From Onthophagus taurus (Eukaryota > Arthropoda > Insecta > Coleoptera > Scarabaeidae), in NCBI RefSeq assembly GCF_036711975.1, contig NC_091973.1, positions 17,918,001 to 17,982,000 on the forward strand: a DNA stretch of 64,000 nucleotides, written 5' to 3'. Below the pieces are notes generated by a model, which was not told the DNA's origin, did not search any database, and worked only from the letters and a program-made list of their open reading frames with translations. Shown one piece after another: positions 21,521 to 34,822 of the stretch. The stretch's first letter is position 1; each line of letters opens with the position of its first letter. The translations under genes were made by a program, and so were the position numbers.

Positions 21521-22027
21521 GCATAAATTTGGGGAATTATTCCTCAACGGGAATAATGACTTACAGGCGAAGAATACATAGAACATTTTAAAATAACATC
21601 AAAGCAAGTTTTTGAAGTTATTTCCAATATTTTCTACACACAATTGGGATCCCCGAATCCACGATCTCCCACTAGCGGGGCCTAAACCACGGTGTTGTCC
21701 AATTGTTTCGGAAGCAGCATGTATCTGATTTTGCAATATTGCTCAGTATTAACTTCCGTGGCGTACAGTATGCGTTTCAAGTGACCCCAAAAATAAAAAT
21801 CAAGAGATCCTTTCTCTTTCCTGGTCATTATTATTATTATAAGAACAATGTTAATACAGTGACCAATAATAACTTAAAATCAAAAGAATTCATGACAAAA
21901 GGTCTTATACAACGCGGAGGATTGAATCCAACCCAAGTCATAACCTAGTAAAGAAATTCCTTGTCGAATATACAAAATCGAAGTTCTACAAGGAGCATTC
22001 GCGGATGACGTGATAATTATAAGCTTT

Positions 22028-22166
22028 GTTCGTTGGGACTGCACTACTCTGCACGACATGGCACTCGTATGACGTCATAGTGCAATGAAGTGTAAGTCAG
22101 TGCAATGTCATGTCAACTTAGTGCAGGCCAGAAAAGTGTATAAACCGTGGTCCCAACGAACAGATT
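22028..22166. mobile_element. Small MITE-like element with TGTTCGTTGGGAC termini
   Basis: TGTTCGTTGGGAC at about 22028 is repeated inverted (GTCCCAACGAACA) at about 22166. The 140-bp interior has several TGCA-rich motifs and no ORF. No clear target duplication, so the family is unknown. Confidence 0.5.
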
Positions 22167-22344
22167 TTTATAAAAAAAGTGTATAATATTTGAAATGGAC
22201 GAACAGGAGATTGTCAGCGAAATACTCGTGGAAAATGAAATTATCGCAGAATCTTTTTTAGTAGCGATTCATCAATAATTATTATTTTTTATTTTTTTCA
22301 ATTATTAGCGAAATATATTTTCTATACCAAACTACTAACCCTTA

Positions 22345-22560
22345 TTAGTTCTTTCAAAAGTACTACTTAACGTATAAAGAAATCACATGCTAAATTGCAC
22401 CAAAATCGATAAGCAATAAGTACTTGCAATAAAAAAATTTGGGGTGGTGAGGGTAGTTAACCCCAGCCACCCCTAAATGAGAAAAAACATATAATTAATA
22501 TTTTGAAATGTACTATAAATGTATTTAATGCCGCCAAAATCGACAGGGTAATTTTTAAAT
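22345..22560 (-). repeat. Dispersed repeat, inverted copy of 63238-63615
   Basis: Shares CCTGTCGATTTTGGCG, TTAGGGGTGGCTGGGG and TTTTATACGTTA-type blocks in the same order with the right-hand copy on the opposite strand. The right-hand copy has an extra internal segment of about 150 bp. The right-hand copy lies next to a DDE transposase fragment, so this may be the non-coding end of that transposon family. Confidence 0.55.
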
Positions 22561-22914
22561 TATTCCAAAAAAGTACATCCAGTTATGCAAAAATTGGTAT
22601 ATTGTTCCATTTAAAAAAAAATAAGTTATCCATGATTAAAAAGTTCGAAAATTACAGATCCCGTTAAGAATTCCGTAATATAAATGCATAATGTTCTATT
22701 AGCAAACGTGTGTTCTTTTATTGTTAATCCAAAACAGAAAACCAAATCTTTCTAGCTTTCACAGTTTCGGCAATATTACCAAATTTATAAGACGCTGCAA
22801 ATGTCATTTTTTTCGAAAAATAATCATATAATTCAAAAACGATACCAGTTAGACCTAAGGTATCCTTAACAAAGTACCATTGAAATTTCACAAAGAATCC
22901 AAAAATGCAATAAT

Positions 22915-23232
22915 ATACAGGCTGTTCCATTTAAAATAACAAAGTTGATATCCATTTCCGGTAGAAGCGGAAGTCCGCCATTACTGAAACTAATTTTAAA
23001 ATATGTACAATATGTTTCGATTCAACTTTTATCTGAAATATTTTTTCAATCAACTCAATCATAATTCGGCTATGCACCGAGGCAACTTTGGTGGGCCAAA
23101 ATACAAATTTGAAAATGCAGATTTAAGTATTATCAATTGCGTTCTCTTCGACTAAAATATTTTCAAATATCTAACACTTCCGGTTATACCGGAAGTCGCC
23201 TCCTACTTTATTTTTTCAAATGGAACACCCTG
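22915..23232. mobile_element. Tc1/mariner-type MITE
   Basis: Left end TATACAGGCTGTTCCATTTA and right end AAATGGAACACCCTGTATA are inverted repeats, each with an inner GGAAGT-containing block (ACTTCCGGTTATACCGGAAG, itself a palindrome, near 23180). TA sits at both borders. No ORF. The termini match those of mariner-type elements elsewhere in the window. Confidence 0.6.
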
Positions 23233-24807
23233 TATATTTTTACATATTTGGATTTGTCTGTTTTCAAGGTTTATGAATGACTTTATTTTTTGCAATTTGA
23301 TTCGGCCTTTCTCGAGTTATTTGAATTTTTCTAGAAAAATCTGATCCAGCAGACATTTGTTCAAAAAATCAGAGAACACTCGTTTTTTGGGTTATCAATT
23401 TAGGATTCAGAACATGCTTAAGCAACATGATGGAGTATGTTTTGGTGCCGAGTATGGCTGTCTAGAACGTTTGGTCACTTTACTATGGCACGTTACCTTT
23501 TCGAAACTTGGAAGTACCATAACTTCATTTCTTTAAATGGCACCCCCCATATTTTATTACTTAGTCGTCTTCGGTGTCTCATTTTACATCTTTTATATCC
23601 CATATGTCCTATATCTAACATTTATAGTTTGGGAAATAATTAGGGTTTATTGAAAAATGCACACAAATATCGATATTTAACCTAGTGTGTCATGAATACC
23701 TAGTGCGACCTAGTGAATAACCGAATGAAGTGGAGGTTTGAAAATTTGCAGACTTGTGATGTTTGATGCCAGCTTTTTAACTAAAGTATTTTCAGGTTCC
23801 GGGTACTTGTGGTTACACCGGAAGAGGTGACAATTTTCATATTTTAAATGGAACACCCTGAGTTTTATAACATTTTTCAATCAAAAATGTCAACTACAAC
23901 GTTACTTTTTATAATTTACAAATCATCTACTTAGACCGCCGGAAAAAAAATTTTGTGTTGGGAATGTTGTTGTGGTTATGTATTATCACAGGATCAGTAA
24001 GGAAAGAGTAAACAGTTTGACATTTGCTAAAGCTATGGTTTATTTCTGTGGGTGTGATGGCTAGGTTACTTTTTGTAGTGATCTGTTCTCAAGAAATGCC
24101 AATATTGAATTTGATAATAATTTATGGAGAGTGCAATCAAATAATTGCGCGTACGTGTCGGCTGTGAAAAAGTTCCGCCCCCCTTAAATATTAAAAAGTC
24201 GGCGTCACTGTACACTAGGTCACACTAGGTATTCATGGCACACTAGGTTAAATATAGATATGTGTGCATTTTTCAAAAAACCCTAATTATCTCCCAAACT
24301 ATAAATGTTAGGTATAGGACATATGGGATATAAAAGATGTAAAATGAGACACCGAAGACGACTAAGTAATAAAATATGGGGGGTGCCATTTAAAAAAATG
24401 AAGTTATGGTATTTCCAAATTTCGAAAAGTTAACGTGCCGTAGTAAAGTGACCACACGATCTAGACAGCCATACTCGGCACCAAAACATACTCCATCATG
24501 TTGCTTACGCATGTTCTGAATCCTAAATTGATATCCCAAAAATCGAGTGTTCTCTGATTTTTTTAACAAATGTCTGCTGGAGCAGATTTTTCTAGAAAAG
24601 TAAAGTTATTCGTAAACCTTGAAAACAGACAAATCCAAATATGTAAACATATATAGGGTGTTCCATTTAAAAAAATAAAGTAGGTGGCGACTTCCGGTAT
24701 AACCGGAAGTGCTAGAAATCTGAAAATATTTTAGTCGAAGAGAACGCAATTAATAATACTTAAATCTGACTTTTCAAATTTTTGTATTGGCCAGAACCCT
24801 GTAAAGT
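23092..24807. repeat. Fold-back structure with roughly 600-bp inverted arms
   Basis: The left arm (about 23092-23705) and right arm (about 24213-24807) are inverted copies, with blocks such as CATATGGGATATAAAAGATG and GCCATACTCGGCACCAAAAC. The unique spacer is about 500 bp. The outer part of each arm contains half of the mariner-type MITE sequence, so the structure may have formed around two oppositely oriented MITEs. A CACTAGGT motif recurs near the inner arm ends. No coding capacity. Confidence 0.8.
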
Positions 24808-24844
24808 TCTAATGGACGGTCGTCGTGGATGATCTGTATATGTA

Positions 24845-26730
24845 TTGACCCAATTAACTAATATTATTGCTTTTAGATGTCATTACTTATGTGTTTCATT
24901 CTTGCAGCTTATTATACGTTTGTCCAATATATCACAAACCGGAAATGGAAATCTATTGCAAACCATAAGAATGTTAAAGCGACAAACTGTGGCTCTACGG
25001 AACCGAAATTATACTTTGAAGGAACGCGTACAAAAAGGAAAAAAATGGCTAAAAAATAATCATTACATTGCTTCCACAACATAAACCCAACTGCATTAAA
25101 TTTTTGCAAGTCGCAACTAAAGTTGTCAATGTACAAAAAAAAAGGGCGGCGATATTCTACTCAGGATAAATTGTTCGCATTATCATAGTAAAAACATTCT
25201 GGTAGACGTTACCGGTTTCTGAGTACCTTATTCTGTTTGCCTTCAAGAAGCACAATTTATCTTCCACCGTTAAAAAGAAGAAGGATGTAGAACGAGTATG
25301 TTGAGATGTGATATTAAATAAAAAAGTTAGTATTTTGTACAGTTTAGATATAAACACAATAGATGGCGACACATGTGTTTGAGGCTATGGTCAGGATATA
25401 AAATAACCGTTAGAAACAATAAGAAGTAAAAATAGACATGGTCGCACAAGTTGTTATTAATAGTTATCGCTAAACATTATTCATTCTCATAGTTTATTTC
25501 TTAATATATCGTTAATGCTAGTTGTGTGTTACTTTAAAACCATACCCGAACAGAGTATGCATATTAATGTTTGACGAGGTTTTTTTAGATGCGAACATTT
25601 GTTACAATTCCAAACTTGATGCCGTTGTTGGATTCGAGGATGTTGGGGACAAGAAAACAACAAAAATTGCAGACCGGGCGCTGGTTTTTATGATTAAGGG
25701 AGTTATAAAAAAATGGAAACAGCCAGTTGCATATATGTTTTCAAGTGGCGGCGTCAACAGTAGCATACTTTCAAAACTAATAAAAGACGTTATACTACAA
25801 TTAGATAGTTGTGGATTGGGACGGTGAGTGACCAAGGAGCAGTCAATCAGGGTGCTATGAAAATTTTAATGTCTTCGTCACCAACTGAATATGCAGCATG
25901 CACATTTACAGTGAATAATAAGAGTAGGCTAGTGCTCTACGATCCACCATACTTACTCAAAGGTATTAGAAACCAATTATTAAAAAAAAACTTAATATGG
26001 GAGACAGACAATAAAAAATTAACACCATCATGGACCCATATAAAAAATGCCTATTACATTGATGTATGTAGTGGGGACCTCCGAGCTCTTCGCAAAATAA
26101 CAGAAGAGCACATCATGGAGGAAAAGATGAAGAAAATGAAAGTAGCCCATTGTGCTCAGGTACTTAGCCACACAATGGCAGCTACTATCTCCATGATGGC
26201 GCGAAACAGTAAGTTAATACTATAAATAAAAATTATTTACTATACATTACACTGTATTTTTTTACCTACTTGCAGATGAAATAAGTAGCGATGGTATTTG
26301 TTAAAACCAACAGTTTTTTTAAATGAATGCAGGGGGAGTAATGTTTTTGAGGAAGAAGAATATCAGTTACCTCCCATTAAGGAATTTTCATATGTTGCAG
26401 GTTATGTGGCACGTAAAGCAATAAGAAAGAATCTATGTAAATACTGCATTACCCATATTGTCAAAAGAAGCCCTAATAGAAACAGTATTGAAAATAAATT
26501 TTTAGTTGCCAAAGAATATGGTACTGCGAAGTTGGTGTTTTGTACACCAACACTTTAAGAAAATGTTTCGACATAATATATAGTGTTCTAGAACACAATT
26601 TTCAAAGGAATTATTTATTGTTATACATTAAAGAATTAATTAAAAGAAATGTCACGTTCACATTTTTGTGTTACAAAGACGATATTATAGACTATATTTT
26701 AAATATCTATAAAATTAATATTATTTAATT
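24845..26730 (+). pseudogene. P-element transposase relic
   Basis: Pieces in order: a coiled-coil segment at 24905-25080 (MLKRQTVALRNRNYTLKERV) like the leucine-zipper region that follows a THAP domain; the catalytic core at 25522-26208 with LMFDEVFLDA, FMIKGVIKKWKQPVAY, SDQGAVNQG (one frameshift near 25825) and YDPPYLLKGIRNQLL; an intron-like gap 26209-26275 (GTAAGT...TTGCAG); and C-terminal pieces at 26330-26560 (YVAGYVARKAIRKNLC) and 26540-26728. Several stops. The THAP zinc finger and terminal repeats were not found. The transposase would cut P-type ends and leave 8-bp duplications. Confidence 0.75.
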
Positions 26731-28198
26731 TTTTTTTTTTAAATTAATCACATTTTAAAAGGTAAACAAACTGTTGTACCTAACAACCCAGGCAAGCTAG
26801 AAACATGCATTAAAAAAAATAAATAAATGAGTTTTCTGCATACATAAATATGTTTTATTTTTGAACCTTTCCTCTACATTATAAAATTGTTCACAATTTT
26901 GATCACTGTTAATACTTTTAATTCGTTACGAAGTTTTAAATTCTTCTTATTGACTGGAGTTTTTAAGACGAGCTAATAGATTTCTTAACGAATTAAAAGT
27001 ATGACTATTGATAAAAATGTTGAGCAAATATAAATAAAACAAATTAAAAATTATTTAAATTTCGCGGATTAACTAAACTAGGGTAACTCATTCCGCGAGA
27101 TGACGCTGAAATCAACATAATGGGAAAAATAGTGGGGAGTAATGCTTCTATTATAGTATATTATATTTTTCTGAGAGTCGTGTTCTTGGTTTTGGCGTTC
27201 GGTGTTTTCAATATTTCATTTTGAATTTATTGCGGTTTTACTTAATATTATCTGTCTTTATTAAGACAAAAATTCGATTGTGATTTTTCTATAAGGTAAA
27301 TAATTATTTTATTTTAAATCGGTTTGGTATAAATTTCGTTGATATATTTATTTTTAGGTTAAATCATGCCGTTCACCTTAGAAGAAGACAAGTTTCAAAG
27401 ACTCTTCTCCGATCTTATCTTCGAAATGGAGTAAACGACCAAAATGGGGTATGGAAATATTCAACAGGTCTTTGTGTAGAGGAATTTAGAGAGACGTTCC
27501 CTGAAAATGTAGTGAATTACGATACCTTATGTCATCACATTACACAGTACAACACATGATTTCGGGACTCAATTCTGATAATTGTTTATGAAAGTAGCCC
27601 CAAAAAGAAGAACTTCTGCATCATTCGTATGGTCATGGTACATCAAATAATAAGGTATTGTCAAAATTCTTTGCACTACCCAGTGCTAAAACGATGAGTA
27701 TTCTATTATCCAGAATTCCTGTACAACCAGGTATACTCTTCCACATCTCGGTCGGTTTTTATGACTCTGTCACTTTCCTACTGTAGTTGTAAAACGAACA
27801 AAGACGGGGTTGTAACAGGTAGTTTCCCATTGTAGCATGCTGGGATTCCTCACTCAGGGCCGCATTAAGGAACACCCTTTACTTGCAAATTGTAGAACAA
27901 TAATAGGGTGATATACAAATACTCATTAATCTTTTATTTGTTGTGTTTCTAATATTAAGTACATATTTTTTCTAAGAAATGTTTTGAGAAGGCATGCATT
28001 GTCTAATTACAAAAGTGGGCGGAGGATAATTAGATTCTTTAAAATTTTATTCTATTATTTAGACATTCCTAAAAATAATATTCTTTTCTAAGAAACACTT
28101 TAAAATAGCTTATGGAAACTACTTATAAAAGAGGACAGGGGAGATTGTCGATGAGTATTTTGTTAAAGGGCACGTGAGAGGTATCGTAAGAAAAGAAA
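26731..28198. other. AT-rich stretch with one unassigned short coding-like frame
   Basis: Mostly non-coding. At about 27428-27558 (+) a short open frame reads WKYSTGLCVEEFRETFPENV and resembles a helix-turn-helix region, but it is too short to assign. The 28140-28198 part is probably the 5' region of the transposase gene that starts at 28199. Confidence 0.35.
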
Positions 28199-28464
28199 AT
28201 GTTTCGTCCTTGGGTAAACGAGTCACCATCTACGAATACTTCGCCAAAACAGTCTTATTGCGAAGACAGTAAAAGAATAGTTGTTAACGTTTACGTAAAA
28301 TTACAAGAAAAGGATTGTTCTGCTGTGTGTAAAGTTACCAGTGAATTGACAGGGGTACTTGTAACAACGGTACGTAGATTCATTGCGCAATTGGAGAATA
28401 GAGAAACTGCAAGCGTTCGACCCACTAAAGCTTCTCAGCTTTTCCAAAGAATTCCGGATACTTA
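28199..28464 (+). pseudogene. IS630/Tc1-type transposase, N-terminal part, split by Harbinger-2
   Basis: From ATG 28199 an 88-residue frame with a helix-turn-helix-like segment (VYVKLQEKDCSAVCKVTSEL, TTVRRFIAQLEN). It is interrupted at TTA 28462-28464, where Harbinger-2 begins. The same frame resumes after the second TTA at 44379-44381. Removing the element and one TTA leaves the frame uninterrupted, which ties both halves to one gene. Confidence 0.75.
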
Positions 28465-28772
28465 AGCTGACCGTCCACTAGCGCGGAAAGAGCGACGCGG
28501 CGCGGTTTTTATAAGAACTATTGGAAATAAATGTATCTCCGTCCACTAGGTCGGCCGCGCAAGGTAAAGCCGCACAGCGCGGCGCGGCGCGGCGCGGTTT
28601 TTCCAATTCTCCTCCGAGAATCGAAGAGCGGTATTGAGTCGCGCCGCGCCACCATATGACGTAATTGGTAGACACTGTCTAGGAGTTTTGTCGTCTTCGG
28701 GGCAAATAATCGCTTCGAAGTATCGACGCGTTCGCACTTCAGTACCAGGTTTATGTCAGTTTAGATGCAAAA

Positions 28773-31700
28773 ATGGTCGAAGAAAAATTTTTAGTGTTAG
28801 TACAAGAGTACAAACAATTGTATGACCTGTCGGACCCAAATTATCATAATATTCTGGTCAAAGAAAATTCGTGGGAGGAAATTGGGACAAAGTTAAATAT
28901 TTCAGGTAATAATGCCATTGGTAATTAGAAATTTAAATTTACACAAGTGATACTCAATTATTAATATTATTATATTTGAAATATTTAAATAATAATCACT
29001 TCACATCAATTCTTCCCTGTGTGACGGCACGACTTTGCCACTCAACAGACCCATCTGGACTTGAAAAATAATTTTTAAATTTTTCCCTAACTTTATATCC
29101 ATCCCCAGCAAAGGAACCGCCAATATTGTTCATATTTTGCAAAGCATTATTGTACGCGCAGCAATAAGCTGGGTAATTAAGAAGAGGTGCTGATTTCAAT
29201 TTTGTTAAGAAATATGAAAATAAAAAGATAAAATTGTCTTACGTATATATATATTGTCACTCACCACCTTTTTTACATTTAAATTCAACTGGCGCGCGCG
29301 AAGAATTGATCGATAATGCCGATAATAAATCAAGGTGACGGATAACGTTAGAGGGCGCACGCCCCCGTGTGGATCATGCGCGTTCTAGGTTCGAAATGCG
29401 TTCCTGCATGAACATTTCACCCACCAAAATTAATATAATTTTAACAACAATTAAAGTGACTAGTGAACAAAATAATGAAACGAAGAGTACAACGAATAGA
29501 TTAAGTATAAATTAATTACAATTATCACGATTCTTTTTTGGTAACAAACAAATCTTTGAAACAGGTCTAACCAAAACGCCATTGGTGGTGTTAACAGATA
29601 CGACGCGAACGAGTCCATCTTGGCCAGGGTGGATGTCGCATACACGCCCAAAGGTCCATTGAAATGGCGGTTTTTGGTCGTGTTTTATAACAACAAGGTC
29701 TCCAACGTTAATTCCTGGAGAATTTTCCGACCATTTGTGTCTCTGTTGTAGTGTGTGCAAATACTCGTCACGCCAGCGCCCCCAGAAATCTTGGACCATC
29801 CTTTGGATTAGGTTCCAACGGTCAAGACGATTTAACGGTCGTTTTGTAAGGTTAGGTTCCGGTAATTCGGAATTAAGTGGACCTAAAACTAAAAAATACG
29901 CGGGGGTTAAGGGTTGTAAGTCATTTGCATCACCTCACATCGGATACAACGGCCTTGAATTTAATACTGCTTCCACTTGTGTTAAGACGGTGTACATTTC
30001 TTCGAATGTAAGTATCTGCTCTCCGATAACTCTTGTGAGATGGTTTTTCACCGATTTTACTCCCGCCTCAGATAATCCATTGAAATGGGGGCCTCCGGGA
30101 GGATTAAAGTGCCAGTTGATCCCAAAGGAGGTACCAGTTGCTGCGGCCAATTCACGAAGTTTGTTGTCAGCTCCCACAAAGTTTGTTCCTTGGTCGCTAA
30201 ATAACATCGAGCAATGTCCTCTACGAGATAGAAAGCGTCGGAGAGCAGCGATAAAGGCGTCTGTATATAAGTCTGAAACTAACTCTAAGTGTACGGCTTT
30301 AGTGGACGCACAAACAAAAACGCAAATGTACGACTTTACAGACCGTACGCCACGAGAGCGATGCATTGTAGTAAATATTGGACCGGCAAAGTCCACCCCA
30401 GATACGTAAAAGGCTTTCAGCTCAGAGAATCGGTAACTGGGAAGATTAGCCATCAATGGAATCTGCGTCTTGGGATCAGCTCGAACACATTTCATACATC
30501 CGGAAATGGCTCGTCGCGGTGACAGAATCCAGAACTGCTGAGCCAGAAGTGCGTGCAGAGTACGATGTCCAGGATGCAAAAACTCGCGGTGAGTATCTTC
30601 AATAACTAATTCACTCAACCGAGAATCACGTGGCAATAATAACGGATGTGTTTGTTCGTATGACACTTCAGAATGTTTTAACCGTCCACCCACCCTGAGC
30701 AACCCATCCCGATCAAGAAAAGGAACGAGTTTACGAATGGGTTTTGGAAGTTTTTTAGATTTGAGAATAGCAGTAAAGATCTCAGAAAAATGTTCACGCT
30801 GAACATGTTTAACAAGAACGTGTAGAGCTTTTTGGAGCTCAAATTGAGACAATGAAACGGAGAATAAGGACTTCTGTTTTCTAGTTCTAAGTATAAATTG
30901 CAGCACATAAGCTACAATTCTTTTAATCTTTGATAAAGATGAAATATTAGTAAGTATATTATCGATAAAGTTTGTAGAATTTTCTATTAAGTTAACTACG
31001 ATAGGTTTTTGTTCATTGATCAATTCTTGATCATTTAGATTACACATGATCTGAGATGGCCAAGAGTAAGAATCAGAGATTAGCCAAGTGGGGCCGTTCC
31101 ACCATAGATTAAATGAGGACAGCTGGTCCGGAAACAGACCACGGGAACCACAATCAGCTGGATTGTCCGACGATGGGACATATTTCCATGAGGTTGGAGG
31201 TAATATTTCCTGAATGTGGCTCACCAGATTAGATTCAAATACTTTCCATTTGTGAGGTAAAGAAGTTACCCAATTTAAAACAACCTGGGAATCTGACCAG
31301 GCGGTAACAGAGGTTATTTTAATTTCAGGAGATAGATTTTCCTGAATAATTTTTAAAATATCGACGAGCAATACCGCTGCACAAAGCTCAAGTCGAGGGA
31401 CTGAGAGAGTTTTAAGAGGAGCTACGCGGGATTTACCGCAGATAAAAGAAGTCGTCACAGATTGAGGTGTAACACATCGAAAATATGCTACCGCACAGTA
31501 GCCACTTTGCGAAGCGTCGCAAAACAAATGAAGTTGGATTGAGTTTGAGTAATCGGGAATTATTAAGCGTGGTACACGTAAGTTAGATAATAATTTTAAT
31601 TTAACTCTAAAATCTTGCCAATTTTGAGCAATGTGATATGGAGGAATTTCATCCCACTCAAGATTCAGTTGCCAAAGTTGCTGAATAAAACATTTTGCTT

Positions 31701-34700
31701 TAAAGGTACAGGGGGTTAAAAAGCCCAAAGGGTCATAGATGCGAGAAATGTCAGACAAAATAGATCGTTTTGTGGAAAGTGAGGGACGAGGAGAATAGGA
31801 ATAGTGAAACATATCGCTATTGGGGTCCCATTGTAGTCCCAAAACCTTGACGCAGGATATTTCATCGTAGTCCATTGATATTGGAGTTTGTATATCGCTT
31901 TCCGAGACCGATCGTAAGATTTCGTTGCAGTTACTGGCCCACTTCCTCAGCTCAAAACCTCCTTTTTTTAAAAGTGTGATTAATTCCTTTTGTAAGGTAA
32001 GACCTTCTTTGATGGAATTTGTCCCAGTGACGATATCATCAACGTAGATATTATTTTTTAAGATATTTGCAGCTAAAGGATGTTCATTAATATATAAATT
32101 AGCCAGTTCCAACAGAGTGCGCAGGGCTAAGAACGGAGCCGATGATACGCCATATGTAACTGTATTAAGAATGAATTCTTGTAATGGCTCTTGAGGAGAG
32201 AATCGCCAAAGGATTCGTTGATAATTCCTATCTTGAGGGGAAATCAAAATTTGGCGGTACATCTGCTTGATGTCGCACGTGAAGGCAAATTTGTAACATC
32301 GAAAATTAAATAAAACCTTGACGATGTCCTGTTGTAACTTGGGATCAATCAGTAAGTTATCGTTTAACGATTTCCCATTCGAAGATATCGCCGAGGCGTC
32401 GAAGACGACACGAAGTTTGGTGGATGCGCTTTCTGCGCGCATTACACAATGATGAGGAATGTAGTATGTGGCTGAGGGAAGAGGTGAGTTGACGGTATTT
32501 AAAGACATGTGACCGGAGGAAAGATAATCAGACATAAAGGATATGTAATCGTCATGTAAAGAAGGATTTTTAAGCAAACGGTTTTCTAAGGATTTAAATC
32601 TTTTGAGAGCAGTTTGATAGGAATCTCCCAGTGTAGGTTTATTGGACTTGAAGGGTAAGGAAACGATGAATCTACCACCAGTCGTACGTGTATAATTATC
32701 TCGGAAATGTTTTTCACAGGCTTCTTCTTCCAGGGTGAATACAGATTTCACGGGAATTGACTCAATTTCCCAAAACTTTTGTATCGTATGATCAAGTGAA
32801 CATGAAGAAGCTATCGTTGACAAACAAGTTGATGTTGGTGTCGATGAAGATAATGAAGAACGTCCCATAAGCAACCAACCGAAAACGGATTCAACTGCGA
32901 CTGGATCGTTGGGACCTCCTCGTATACGACCACTAGTAAGGATTTGAGGTACTAATTCCGCACCCAGAAGTAAATCAACTTCTTTAAGATTCGATTTAAA
33001 TTCCTTTTGAAAATTTAAGTTTTTTAGATGTTCATAAGCCATTTGAATGTCTTGATAAGTGGGTTGATCAGAACATATGTTGGGTGTAATTATTGCATCA
33101 AAATCAAAAGACGGTTGTGACGTGTGGCTTGGTTGAACATAACATTTAACTTTTCCTTTGTTGCATACAGAAGTCATAGAATTAAGGCCTCTGATTTCCA
33201 ATGAAGTATTTCGAGTCCGAGGTAAACGAAGTTTTTTAGCAAGTTTTGCTGTAATGAAGTTGGACATACTTCCTGAGTCTATTAAGGCTCGAACGAGATG
33301 TAATGTACCAAATCGATCTTTGATTTGCAAAAAGGCGATCGGTAAAATAATCTGTTGATTTGTAGTGTCGGAGGTTTGACTGACATCACAGGCTGTAGTT
33401 CCGACGTGAACCAATGACGATTTAGAATTATCGAAGTGTAAAGAGCTGTGGTGTTTTTGATGGCAAACTCTACAACGATGATTAGATGAACAGCTATTTG
33501 TTTGATGCGAGTTATTAAGGCAATTGCGACATAAGTTGTTGTCTCTGGCAAATGATAATCTATCGGCTGCAGATTTTGCGTAAAATGTTGAACATCGATA
33601 TAATGGATGTGATTGGGAACACAACACGCATTTAATTTTTGTGGCCTCTTCAACCTTCAGATTGATGGATGGCTTGTTACGAATATTTTGAGACGATTTT
33701 GATTGATTCAGGTGAGTTTTTTCATTTGACGTGAGTGAAACTGAATTCAAAGCTTTTGCCTGCTTTTCCAGGAAATCGATTAATTGAGTGTACGTTGGAA
33801 TTTCAACTAACGCGTGTTCGGATTCAAATTTCGTCTTTGTTGCGGTGTTGATCTTCAGAAGAAGAAGATTGAATAAGAGAAAATCCCAATGTTGAACGGG
33901 AAACTTAAGCGATCGGAACCCTTCAACATTCTCTTTGAAGGTATCAATAAAATGTCGGAAAGACTTGGACGATTCATCATGAACAGGTTTTAAATTTATA
34001 ATCTCGTTAAAATAAAGCGTAGCCAAATGACGCTTGTTCTGATATCTTCCTTTTAAGGTGGTATAGGCAATGGAATAGTTTTCATTTGTGACGGGAAGGC
34101 CCTTTAACAAATTAAACGCTTCTCCTTTCAAGGAAGTAAGCAAATATTGATACTTTGCCACTGGTGACAAGGAATCGTTTTCATGAATTAACGTTCTAAA
34201 TAAATCAAAAAATATCGGCCAGTTTTTATAATTTCCATCGAAAGTCGGAATGACAATTTTATTTAATTTAGGCGTAGACGGAGCTGGAACAGAATCGGAA
34301 GCATCGGGTTGTTGCATTTTGTGAAAGAGAGCTTTTATAGTAAAATAGGCCGTATCAACATCGTTGCGAATTTTATCTTGATCATCAAAGTCCGTTTCTT
34401 CAATAAGTCCTATAATTTGATTATGAATGGTTGTAAATTCGTCGTAAGCTTTATCAGCACGTTTGGCTTGTTCAAGAAAGATGAGCTGTAGAGAGGAATC
34501 ATCGGAAGCAGTTTGACCACTGTCTCGAGCCTCGGTAAGACGATTTTGGAAAACACTTCGTCGTTACTTTAATTTTGTAAGCTTGTCCATCTCAAGGGAG
34601 ACTTAGGAAAGTTAATATGAATGGGGATAATTGAGGTAGCCAAGGGGAAACACCATAAAGGGAAAATCAAAATGAAAATTATAATATATTCTATTGTAAG

Positions 34701-34791
34701 AATATTGCGGTAAGAATTTAAGTTGCAAGGGCAATAAATTCCCAGAAAAAAAAAAAAAAAATGAAATTCCAGGGGGAATGAATTCTCAAGG

Positions 34792-34822
<31 letters not shown>

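Noticed and set aside
28478-28737. Ala/Arg-rich frames near the left end of Harbinger-2
   Set aside because: They derive from the GCGGCGCGG subterminal repeats and have no ATG-based gene structure.
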